From an uncultured Clostridium sp. (GTDB taxonomy: Bacteria > Bacillota > Clostridia > Lachnospirales > Lachnospiraceae): a DNA stretch of 64,000 nucleotides. A program made the position numbers and the translations under genes. Position 1 is the stretch's first letter; each line of letters starts with the position of its first letter. The stretch spans positions 1-64,000 of the forward strand of contig UQBG01000005.1 in the NCBI GenBank assembly GCA_900539185.1. Reading direction: 5' to 3'. Shown piece by piece: positions 7,602 to 14,802 of the stretch. The notes under the pieces were generated by a model. It made no database searches. It was not told the origin of the DNA and saw only the letters and a program-made list of their open reading frames with translations.

Positions 7602-8342
7602 ATGATTGGAAGATCTCTTAATGCAGACTTGCGAAAGATGAAAGGAACATCTGTGATTCTGGCACACTTACTGATTCCGATTATAACCAGCGTTATATTT
7701 TTAATATATTACTTTTTTTCACCATGGAATGAAAATATGAAAGTGATTGCATTTTATCAGGCAATAGGAGCAGGACTTCCGGTACTTATTGGAATTTTTA
7801 CAGCAAGTGTGATGGAACAGGAACAAAATGCAGGTAATTTTCAAAACCTGTTGTCTTTACCAGATAAACTTACAGCATTTTTATCGAAACTGTTGATGCT
7901 ACTGGTTTTGTGTCTGTGCTCTATCCTATTGACAGCAATCATATTCGGAATTGGATTTGGAAGAATCGCATCAAGCGATATCGAAATCATGAAAGGATGT
8001 ATATTTGCAGCATTGCTGCTGTGGGGAAGCAGTGTTCCACTTTATCTGTGGCAGCTGATTCTGGCTTTTCAGTTTGGAAAAGGGGTATCCATTGGAGCAG
8101 GGATTATATCAGGACTAATTAGTGCATTGATGCTTACCGGACTTGGAGATTATGTGTGGAAATATGTATTTGTCTGCTGGACGGGTAGAGTACCATATAC
8201 TTATCTGCAATCTGTATTGGGAGAAACTAGTGTAGGTGAATGGTTGCCATTCATACCAGATTGCTTAATATTTACAGGGATTAGTATGGTATACTATTTT
8301 TGGTGGGTAAACCACTGGGAAGGAAACAGAATATCGGAATAG
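7602..8342 (+). CDS. LanG/MutG-type ABC permease subunit
   Basis: Second permease of the immunity transporter, 246 residues and about six membrane helices. The beginning (NADLRKMKGTSVILAHLLIPI) and length match the MutG/EpiG group, and it follows MutE in the standard FEG order. The protein is expected to pair with the LanE-like subunit in the cytoplasmic membrane. AGAGAGGTG precedes the start. Nothing looks broken. Confidence 0.85.
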   Translation: MIGRSLNADLRKMKGTSVILAHLLIPIITSVIFLIYYFFSPWNENMKVIAFYQAIGAGLPVLIGIFTASVMEQEQNAGNFQNLLSLPDKLTAFLSKLLMLLVLCLCSILLTAIIFGIGFGRIASSDIEIMKGCIFAALLLWGSSVPLYLWQLILAFQFGKGVSIGAGIISGLISALMLTGLGDYVWKYVFVCWTGRVPYTYLQSVLGETSVGEWLPFIPDCLIFTGISMVYYFWWVNHWEGNRISE

Positions 8343-8356
8343 AATCGAGGGAAACT

Positions 8357-9019
8357 ATGGCAAAAATACTGGCAGTTGATGATGAACCGGCAATTTTGGA
8401 AATGATAGAAAGCATTTTGAATAAGGATGGACATCTGGTTACCAAAGTAAGTAATCCACTAAAAATTAATATGGAAGAATTACATCGTTATGACCTGATT
8501 TTACTGGACATTATGATGCCTGGAATTGATGGCTTCGAATTATGCAAAAGAATCAGGGCACTTGTGGATTGTCCGATTTTGTTTCTTACGGCAAAAACGG
8601 AGGAAAACAGTCTGGTAAACGGACTTTCTTTAGGAGCAGATGATTATATTTCAAAGCCATTTGGAGTGATGGAACTTCGGGCAAGGATCAATGCACATCT
8701 TAGAAGAGAGCACAGGGAACATTCTGTCCGGATGGTTTTGGGGAGGGTCTGTATTCAAATATCTCAAAAGAAACTATTGGTTGATGATAAGGAACTTCCT
8801 CTTACGAAAGCGGAGTACGAAATCTGTGAATTTCTGGCTAAAAACAGAGGACAGGTTTTCTCGAAGGAACAGATATTGGAAGCGGTCTTTGGCTTTGACA
8901 ATGAGAGTAATGACAGTACTATAATCACGCATATCAAAAATATAAGAGCAAAATTTGCGGATTATGATTATACACCGATAAAAACAGTCTGGGGGATTGG
9001 ATATAAATGGGAAGAGTAA
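8357..9019 (+). CDS. OmpR-family response regulator (LanR/CprR-like)
   Basis: Regulator of 220 residues. The receiver domain has the acidic pair VDDE (8-10), phosphoacceptor Asp51 in LLDIMMPG, Thr in FLTAK, and Lys in SKPFG. The C-terminal winged helix ends with TVWGIGYKWE, typical of the OmpR/PhoB class. I chose the ATG at 8357, which follows GAGGGAAACT, over an in-frame start at 8300 inside the permease gene. Its stop overlaps the kinase start by 13 bases. It probably activates the operon through the 11-base repeats near 6084. Confidence 0.9.
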   Translation: MAKILAVDDEPAILEMIESILNKDGHLVTKVSNPLKINMEELHRYDLILLDIMMPGIDGFELCKRIRALVDCPILFLTAKTEENSLVNGLSLGADDYISKPFGVMELRARINAHLRREHREHSVRMVLGRVCIQISQKKLLVDDKELPLTKAEYEICEFLAKNRGQVFSKEQILEAVFGFDNESNDSTIITHIKNIRAKFADYDYTPIKTVWGIGYKWEE

Positions 9020-10383
9020 AGAGAAGCAATGCACTCAGCAGGATTTTTATGAGATATGTACTGGTCATGCTTGGATCATTAGTTGGTTTGGTGATTGTTG
9101 CTTATCTGCTGCTGTACCTTTTGATTAGTGTGGGCTGTATTTATCCGGCAAATTATGCAGAGCAAAAGATTAATGAAGCATATGATACGATTCTACGTGC
9201 AGATAAAGTGACTGCTGAGATGATTCCCGCACTTTGTGATTATGTAATCTTTTCAGAGAATGGAGAGAAAATAGGTGGAGATCTGTCAGAACAATACGAA
9301 CAGATAGCATGGAATGTTGCAAAGTACGGAAACGCATCCGGGAAATATTTTTATAAAGTAATTGTAAGGGAAAATGAATATGTTGTATTGCAATATCGCC
9401 TGACACCTCAATATCATTCAGCTTTTTTGAGGGAGCATTTTATAGGACCACAGAATGTGATGATTATTATGTCTGTGATTGGAGCGGTAGCGATTATCAT
9501 CATTCCGTCCATACGTTTTGGAAAAAGAATCAAAAAGCAGATGCAGCCTGTATTAGACGCAATCAGACAAATAAAGGATCAAAATCTGGAATATGAGATA
9601 TCCTGTTCCGGTATCAAAGAGTTTGATGACTGTTTATCGGCAATCGATGATATGCGAGATGCATTGCGAGAATCTTTAGAAAAGCAGTGGAAAACAGAGC
9701 AGCAAAAGAAACAGCAGATGTCTGCTTTGGCGCATGATATTAAAACACCTCTTACGATTGTACGGGGAAATGCAGAACTACTTTCAGAGACTGAACTGAC
9801 CACAGAACAGAAGAATAATATCACTTATGTTTTGAACGGCACAACACAGATACAAAGTTATGTAAAACAGTTGATAGATGTCACAAAATCATGGAATTGC
9901 AGTGATGTTACCTATACAACGGTGAGGTTAGAAGATTTTTTCGCAGATATAAAGGAACAGGCACTCGGACTGGTAGAAATCTATCACCAGAAAATAGATT
10001 GGAAGGCGGAACAAAGTGATAAAAAGGTAACGATTGCTTATGATCCAATGTTCCGAGCCGTAATGAATGTGATTCAGAATGCAGTGGAGCATACAAAAGA
10101 AAATGGAATCATTTATATTGACGCAAAGGAGCAGGATGGCCGGCTGACATTCATTGTGGAGGATAGCGGATCAGGATTTACAAAAGAAGCATTATTGCAT
10201 GGCACAGAGCAGTTTTTTATGGATGACACAAGTAGAAATGGCGAAGCCCATTATGGGATGGGACTATTTTTTGCAAAAACTGTGGCTGAAAAATATGGGG
10301 GAGGTATTAAACTTTCAAATTCTGAAAATACAGGTGGGGCGAGGGTAGAAATATTTTTCCTGAGTAGTCAAGAAACAAGCTAA
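9007..10383 (+). CDS. Sensor histidine kinase (LanK/CprK-like)
   Basis: Kinase of 458 residues. A membrane helix lies at about 15-37, then an extracytoplasmic domain of about 115 residues, a second helix near 150-170 and a HAMP-like linker. The H-box is SALAHDIKTPLTIV (His near 243). The ATPase domain shows an N-box (NVIQNAVEH), a G1 box (VEDSGSGF) and a G2-like stretch (HYGMGLFFAK). It resembles kinases that detect antimicrobial peptides and control LanFEG transporters. It is the last gene of the five-gene unit. Confidence 0.9.
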   Translation: MGRVKRSNALSRIFMRYVLVMLGSLVGLVIVAYLLLYLLISVGCIYPANYAEQKINEAYDTILRADKVTAEMIPALCDYVIFSENGEKIGGDLSEQYEQIAWNVAKYGNASGKYFYKVIVRENEYVVLQYRLTPQYHSAFLREHFIGPQNVMIIMSVIGAVAIIIIPSIRFGKRIKKQMQPVLDAIRQIKDQNLEYEISCSGIKEFDDCLSAIDDMRDALRESLEKQWKTEQQKKQQMSALAHDIKTPLTIVRGNAELLSETELTTEQKNNITYVLNGTTQIQSYVKQLIDVTKSWNCSDVTYTTVRLEDFFADIKEQALGLVEIYHQKIDWKAEQSDKKVTIAYDPMFRAVMNVIQNAVEHTKENGIIYIDAKEQDGRLTFIVEDSGSGFTKEALLHGTEQFFMDDTSRNGEAHYGMGLFFAKTVAEKYGGGIKLSNSENTGGARVEIFFLSSQETS

Positions 10384-10507
10384 ATAGACCGCAATTAAGC
10401 TATGTAAAAGAAATTTTACATGCTTTTATCTAATATGTAAAAGCCTTTTGATAGACATTACTACTACGTTTGCTGTAATCTCATGGAAGAAGGAGGCATA
10501 CAGAATT

Positions 10508-10636
10508 ATGATAGCTGATAAAATTAAAAATGCTCGTACTATTCTTTATTACATAACTATCATTATAGTTGGGATTATATGCACATATAAGAAGAGAATC
10601 GCTTACAATGCTAACTTGGTATCCAGAGGAGTATAA
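10508..10636 (+). CDS. Possible small membrane peptide, unsupported by homology
   Basis: Frame of 42 residues with one hydrophobic stretch (LYYITIIIVGIICTY). AAGGAGG lies about 11 bases before the ATG. I do not recognise it, and it may be chance or a gene remnant. Its 3' end overlaps the next small frame. Confidence 0.25.
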   Translation: MIADKIKNARTILYYITIIIVGIICTYKKRIAYNANLVSRGV

Positions 10637-10739
10637 AGGAAAATTAGTAAAGAAAAATACCATCAATCTTAGATTGAAGACGGATGGATATTACTGTGAT
10701 GAATGTATGATGGTATATGCGGCATTTGAAGAAAAATAA
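10608..10739 (+). pseudogene. Remnant of a small Cys-motif protein (DUF6487-like C-terminus)
   Basis: A 43-codon frame starts MLTWYPEEYKGK and ends with GYYCDECMMVYAAFEE. This order (Trp-Pro stretch, basic linker, then a closing CxxC strand) matches the second half of short zinc-ribbon-like proteins common in clostridia, which begin with another CPxC motif. That first Cys pair is missing upstream, so I treat it as an N-terminally truncated relic. No ribosome site stands out. Confidence 0.35.
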
Positions 10740-10763
10740 TAAGCCGAATTACTAATTATAGAA

Positions 10764-10843
10764 CTGGAGAAATCGAAATTACGCGAGATGGTAAATGTCA
10801 GGCTTCTGGTGAGCCTGGAAACACGTATTAATTTGAATTTTTT
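10764..10843. repeat. Imperfect hairpin with GAGAAATCGAAATT motif
   Basis: The motif copy at 10767-10780 forms the outer left arm and pairs imperfectly with AATTTGAATTTTT near 10830-10842. Inside it, CAGGCT (10799-10804) and AGCCTG (10812-10817) make a perfect six-base stem with a seven-base loop. The architecture (outer arms, unpaired middle, small inner stem) is like the site at 2247-2337. No gene is associated. Confidence 0.45.
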
Positions 10844-10853
10844 ACGAGTTATC

Positions 10854-10898
10854 AAAGATGTTTCATCAAAAAATGAGAGATGAAACATCTTTTTCTAT
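10854..10898 (+). terminator. Strong intrinsic terminator before the antitoxin operon
   Basis: AGATGTTTCATC (10856-10867) pairs perfectly with GATGAAACATCT (10879-10890), followed by a T-rich tract. It isolates the AbiEi-type operon from upstream transcription. Confidence 0.9.
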
Positions 10899-10925
10899 TT
10901 TTTATGGAATAATATATAAATGATA

Positions 10926-10964
10926 TTGAAAAAATGTCACGAAAATTATATAATAATCGTGACA
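10926..10964 (+). promoter_or_regulatory. Promoter with inverted-repeat operator for the AbiEi-type operon
   Basis: TTGAAA (10926-10931), 17 bases, TATAAT (10949-10954) make a strong promoter. A perfect inverted repeat, TGTCACGA (10935-10942) and TCGTGACA (10957-10964), surrounds the -10 box. Studied AbiEi antitoxins bind inverted repeats in their own promoter, so autorepression is the natural reading (inference). Confidence 0.75.
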
Positions 10965-10983
10965 AAATAAGGAGCGTGATTTT

Positions 10984-11589
10984 ATGGCAAGCGGCATTTA
11001 TACAGAAATAAAGAAGAGAATAGAGTTGGCTGAGTCGGGAACGGTTTTTTTGACATCGGATTTTACGGACATTGCGACAACAACAACTGTCAGAAAATGT
11101 CTAGCTCGGCAAGTTGAAGAGAAAAATATACGAAGGATTATGGACGGAGTGTATGAGAAGCCTGTATATAGCAATTTGCTGAAGGAATATGTTCCGGCAA
11201 ATCCTGAAAGGGTAGCGTATGCTATTGCCAGAAGTTTTCATTGGACCATTGCTCCGTGCGGAGATGTAGCATTAAATAAGTTGGGACTATCTACACAGGT
11301 TCCGGTTGTTTGGTCCTATATCAGTGACGGTCCTTACAGAAAATTTTCGTGGGATAATATAGCATTGTCTTTTAAGCACCGTGCAAATAGAGAGATTTCA
11401 TTTATGTCTGAGACGACCACTTTGGTTGTTGAGGCATTAAAGACATTGGGAAAAGAGCGGATTGATGAGAGTATTATCTTGAGCTTAAAAAATAGATTAC
11501 CTGAGGCGGAAAAGAAAAAGATGTTAGAGGAAGCAACAGGTGTAAGTGAATGGATATATGTAGTGATCAGAAAGGTGTGTGCTGAATAG
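10984..11589 (+). CDS. AbiEi-family antitoxin / DUF6088 protein
   Basis: Protein of 201 residues. The N-terminal winged-helix region (residues 1-60, with TVFLTSDFTDIATTTTVRKCL) resembles the DNA-binding part of type IV AbiEi antitoxins. The rest (VPANPERVAYAIARSFHW, then DVALNKLGLSTQ) matches DUF6088/AbiEi proteins. AAGGAGCG precedes the ATG. Its stop overlaps the GTG start of the toxin frame, the usual abiEi-abiEii arrangement. AbiE systems abort phage infection; the toxin is a GTP-dependent nucleotidyltransferase. Because the toxin here is broken, this gene is probably an orphan antitoxin. Confidence 0.82.
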   Translation: MASGIYTEIKKRIELAESGTVFLTSDFTDIATTTTVRKCLARQVEEKNIRRIMDGVYEKPVYSNLLKEYVPANPERVAYAIARSFHWTIAPCGDVALNKLGLSTQVPVVWSYISDGPYRKFSWDNIALSFKHRANREISFMSETTTLVVEALKTLGKERIDESIILSLKNRLPEAEKKKMLEEATGVSEWIYVVIRKVCAE

Positions 11590-12121
11590 TGAAAGAAGTT
11601 GCTAAATTACAGATAAAGGATAGAACAGAATTGTTTCAGGCTACTGCAATTTCTATGGGAATGCAACCTAATGTAATCGAGAAAGACTTTTGGGTATGTT
11701 TTATGTTGGATCATTTATTCCATGATTGCAGGTACAAAAACGCTTTCGTATGCCAAAGTAATTTAGTTACTGCCAAATGCTTATTGATGAAGACAATGAT
11801 AACGGCTTGGTCTTGGTAGATTTTTCTTTCAGACCAGTAGATGTACTATCCAGTATTACTTGTTGGTTACTGAATGCAAGACGGCAAGATAAGAAAGATG
11901 TGGATTTGCTCTATGATCATGCAAGTTTACTGTGTGCAAATCGTGATTTTAAGATTCAGGAATGCACTAATAAAACAGAGGCACGGCATAGACAGGCTAT
12001 AGATGAAGAAAAAATAAAAGAACAGTTTGAAGAATTTCATCAATTGATGAATCAAATACTTCATAAGCATGCAGTGTTTGATTTCAGATTTGAAAATCTG
12101 GGGAATTATGAGAATTTATAA
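11589..12121 (+). pseudogene. Broken AbiEii-type toxin gene, joined to an unidentified frame
   Basis: The first 54 codons (GTG start, LFQATAISMGMQPNVIEKDFWVCFMLDHLF) match the N-terminus of AbiEii nucleotidyltransferase toxins. At about 11755, where the family should continue into its GGTSLSK catalytic motif, the text changes to unrelated sequence and soon stops. A second frame (to 12121) carries 114 residues that I cannot place (DFSFRPVDVLSS, then KKDVDLLYDHASLL). The toxin catalytic motif is absent, so it is inactive. The second part may come from another gene fused by deletion. Confidence 0.65.
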
Positions 12122-12223
12122 GAAGATTTCTGGAGTTTTACATTAAATACATACAAATAAAAGAAGAAAAAATGAAAAAACAATGATATGAGTCCGTACT
12201 AATGGACACCGAATAAATTATAC

Positions 12224-12272
12224 TGAAACCAAGATAAGGAACGAACTAACCTTATTCTTGGTTTTTAATTTT
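12224..12272 (+). terminator. Intrinsic terminator after the AbiEi region
   Basis: AACCAAGATAAGG pairs with CCTTATTCTTGGTT (one bulged base) around a ten-base loop, followed by a T-rich tract. Confidence 0.8.
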
Positions 12273-12606
12273 ATTTTTATGTAAGCCTCTCAACAGCGGT
12301 TTTAGTGACGTGAAGAGAATGTATTTTAGAAAAGAGTCCTCTTGAGGTTTTCTTTTCAATATGGTACAATCCGAAAGTATTATTGTGTCAGACACAACAA
12401 TACATCATGTATCTTGTTGACTACTTTTCAAGTGGGAAGACTACTTTTTGGAAATAAATTAGCAAAGAGTATGAAAGAGTGTAAAAGGTTCAAATGCCCG
12501 AAAAATAAGGGACTGCAAGGATTTGCAAGAGTAAGAAAAAGAGCCAAAGCTCTTCCCGACAATGAAGTCCTTAGATGGTGTAAATAAGAAAAATGATGTA
12601 AATAAT
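12273..12606. other. Gene-poor stretch at the island edge
   Basis: About 330 bases without a convincing gene. An 81-codon frame at 12342-12587 has no ribosome site and a composition unlike a protein. An imperfect palindrome (ATTGTGTC/AGACACAACAAT) lies near 12382-12402. Nothing else stands out. Confidence 0.5.
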
Positions 12607-12889
12607 ACAGCTTCTGAAGCACCTGAAAAAATGCAAAAACTGAGTCTGAAAAGATTGATTTTTCTAAGGTAAAGGTAGAGCCTTTATTTGAGGAAGCCGT
12701 TGATTTTGATACATTCAGCAAGTCAGATTTCCGCGCGGTAAAAGTAAAAGCGTGTGTTGCAGTACCAAAGTCAAAGAAGCTGTTACAGTTCACACTGGAT
12801 GACGGAACCGGCACGGATCGCACGATCTTAAGTGGTATTCTCTTCTGATGGTGGATAATCATATTCCGGCAGGTGCAAAGCTTTACTAA
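12607..12889 (+). pseudogene. Decayed 3' fragment of methionyl-tRNA synthetase (metG)
   Basis: From about 12651 one frame reads KIDFSKVKVEPLFEEAVDF, then DFRAVKVKACVAVPKSKKLL and FTLDDGTGTDRTILSGI. That is the start of the C-terminal tRNA-binding (EMAP-like) domain of clostridial MetRS. A stop follows at once. Another frame then gives LLMVDNHIPAGAKLY and a stop (12887-12889), the normal end of the same protein. About 40 residues between them are deleted. Just upstream, a one-base slip in an A-run separates the preceding linker (ASEAPE). The catalytic domain is absent. The piece marks a recombination scar. Confidence 0.85.
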
Positions 12890-12906
12890 CGATTGGAGGT
12901 ACAAGG

Positions 12907-13572
12907 ATGAAGAAGCGATCCTATCCCAGATCATGGGGGAAATGGTTTGAGAAATATTGTGACAGGTACCTTCCGGACAGAAAAGAAGAAATCTGTGAAA
13001 GAGCAGATCATGAGTATACAGAGCTTCTGAAGCAGATGCCGGATATGGGTGGCAGAGAGAATAAGATGATCAAGAACTTTGATACATGGTTTACGATCGT
13101 GGCATTCTATGAGGCAAGCGACCATGTGATCGATGGTGAGGCCTTTCAGATCATCTACAACTGGAGTATCGATAGTATCCGGTTTCTGGGAAAGCTGATT
13201 GATGGAAATAAAAGCAAACTGGTTTATAAGTTATTTGCATCCTTTTATTCCCAATATGAGAAGACGCTGCGAAAGCATCAGGCAAAGGGAGAGTGGAAGG
13301 ATACATGGGATCTGGCGATTAACCCGGAGCATCGGGAAGAGGGCTATAGCTTTCATTTGATCGGATGTCCGATTGCAAGACATGCAAAAGAGCATGGATA
13401 TGAAGAACTGCTTCCCTATCTGTGCCGCACCGATCATATCCTGACGGAAGTGCTGCACGCAAGGTTGATTCGGACACAGACGGAGATTCTGGGTGGAGAC
13501 TACTGTGACTACTGGTATATCGGAGATCAGAACCCTGCTTTGGAGCAGTATAAGGATCTGGAACGGATCTGA
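12907..13572 (+). CDS. L-2-amino-thiazoline-4-carboxylate hydrolase-family protein (copy 2)
   Basis: Protein of 221 residues of the same family as 4374-4976. The shared landmarks are GYSFHLIGCPIARHAKEHG, the LPYLCRTDHILTEVL segment, and the closing LIRTQTEILGGDYCDYWY. The family is named for a hydrolase in thiazoline-to-cysteine conversion, but function in this lineage is unproven. GGAGG lies eight bases before the ATG. It directly follows the metG relic, and its base composition is closer to the chromosome than to the island. Confidence 0.78.
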   Translation: MKKRSYPRSWGKWFEKYCDRYLPDRKEEICERADHEYTELLKQMPDMGGRENKMIKNFDTWFTIVAFYEASDHVIDGEAFQIIYNWSIDSIRFLGKLIDGNKSKLVYKLFASFYSQYEKTLRKHQAKGEWKDTWDLAINPEHREEGYSFHLIGCPIARHAKEHGYEELLPYLCRTDHILTEVLHARLIRTQTEILGGDYCDYWYIGDQNPALEQYKDLERI

Positions 13573-13634
13573 GGAATAGGTGGACGATTTAATGTTGGAT
13601 GCGTGTGCAGATTAGAATAGCAGAAAGGGTAATT

Positions 13635-14192
13635 ATGTTAAAAAAGATAATATCAAAAAAGGGTATCGTTATTACTTTGATTGTAATAAGTTGCTTGATA
13701 GTATTTACCATATTCATGATTTTATCCGATAAAATATCATATAATGTAGAGGAAGTTAATGGTAACTATAATGTTTCTGTAAATAATAGATGGGGAAAAA
13801 GAATATATGAAAATGTATACGGGGTTGCCCCCGTCATTATGCAGGTGGATAAGGATACCATATTGATAAGAACGGGAAGGGGAGACTCGTGGATAACGAA
13901 GTTTATTAATGGGAAAACCAATAGAGTATCTGATGATTTTGAAAATATAAGTGCATATAATGGACAATTAGTAGTATATGGGATTTATGAAGATGAACAA
14001 TTAAAAATTGTAATAAGAGACATATATGACAAAGATAAGGTTTATAAAGAAGTTATTGATACCTTTCCGAATGTGGCGGTTGGATCATATATAATAAAAG
14101 ATGCTCAAATAATCGATGAACATTCTGTACATTTAACTTATTATGTGGGTGATGAGTGGGAAGAAAAGGAAAAAATGGTACGCTTAGATTAG
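13635..14192 (+). CDS. Membrane-anchored protein of unknown function
   Basis: Protein of 185 residues. A basic start and one hydrophobic segment (about residues 9-30, IVITLIVISCLIVFTIFMIL) form a signal anchor. The rest is predicted outside the membrane and rich in beta strands (repeated short strands such as NYNVSVNN, DTILIRTG, QLVVYGIY). I chose the ATG at 13635 with GAAAGGG upstream. No family is recognised. The A+T-rich codon use is like the island rather than the next gene. Confidence 0.6.
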   Translation: MLKKIISKKGIVITLIVISCLIVFTIFMILSDKISYNVEEVNGNYNVSVNNRWGKRIYENVYGVAPVIMQVDKDTILIRTGRGDSWITKFINGKTNRVSDDFENISAYNGQLVVYGIYEDEQLKIVIRDIYDKDKVYKEVIDTFPNVAVGSYIIKDAQIIDEHSVHLTYYVGDEWEEKEKMVRLD

Positions 14193-14221
14193 GAAGGAGA
14201 AAAGGATAGGATATCAGAGGG

Positions 14222-14650
14222 ATGAAGTATCGGTTTTTTGGCTGGGAACATGCGGATGTTCCGGCTATTACAGACGAATATAGTGGAATTCGGGATCCAA
14301 GAGCATTATATGATGTCCTAAACGATATCTGGTGTGCGGAGACCTGTGCACCGAGGATGCGGGCACGTTGGACCAAAGAGAACCGGACGCTGGGACAGTG
14401 CTCGATTACTGCCTTTCTTGCACAGGATATTTTTGGCGGTAAGGTGTACGGAATCTTGCGACCGGGTGGAACCTATCACTGTTATAACGTGGTGGGAGAC
14501 TGTTGTTTTGATCTGACCAGTGAGCAGTTTGGAGAGGAAGTATTAAGCTATGAAGATAACCCGGAACAGCTTCGGGAAGTTCATTTTGCAAAGGAAGAAA
14601 AGCGGCTGCGATATGAATATCTGAAGAAGGCATTACGGGAACGACTGTGA
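14222..14650 (+). CDS. YunG-family protein
   Basis: Protein of 142 residues matching the YunG family of Bacillus and clostridia. The order is a Cys-Ala-Pro/Trp stretch (CAPRMRARWTKEN), GQCSITAFLAQDIFGG, a central CYNVVGDCCFDLTSEQFG and a C-terminal helix. The GQC...GG...H...D pattern suggests a cysteine-protease-like fold, but no activity has been shown. The ribosome site is weak (AGAGG very close to the ATG). A possible terminator hairpin follows at 14693-14745. Confidence 0.72.
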   Translation: MKYRFFGWEHADVPAITDEYSGIRDPRALYDVLNDIWCAETCAPRMRARWTKENRTLGQCSITAFLAQDIFGGKVYGILRPGGTYHCYNVVGDCCFDLTSEQFGEEVLSYEDNPEQLREVHFAKEEKRLRYEYLKKALRERL

Positions 14651-14692
14651 CGCAAGGCTGTGCCTGTAGGACGGCGGCCGTTTGCGGAAGAT

Positions 14693-14745
14693 AACAGCAG
14701 GGATACTATGGCTATAGGAGCGTAGAATTCCTGCTGTTGTATTTT
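14693..14745 (+). terminator. Possible terminator hairpin
   Basis: AACAGCAGG (14693-14701) pairs with CCTGCTGTT (14730-14738) around a long loop, followed by GTATTTT. The large loop makes it a weaker candidate than the others. Confidence 0.4.
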
Positions 14746-14802
14746 GGATGTAAGGAATGATTTGAGTACGATGAATAGGAATGATAGGTAAAGGATAAAA
14801 CA

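Noticed and set aside
6163..10383. A lanthipeptide biosynthesis cluster
   Set aside because: Only transporter, regulator and kinase genes are present. No LanB/C/M, protease or Cys/Ser/Thr-rich precursor frame was found between 5,600 and 11,000.
12342..12587. Open frame of 81 codons before the metG relic
   Set aside because: No ribosome site, an irregular composition and no family pattern. It starts inside a hairpin-rich non-coding stretch.
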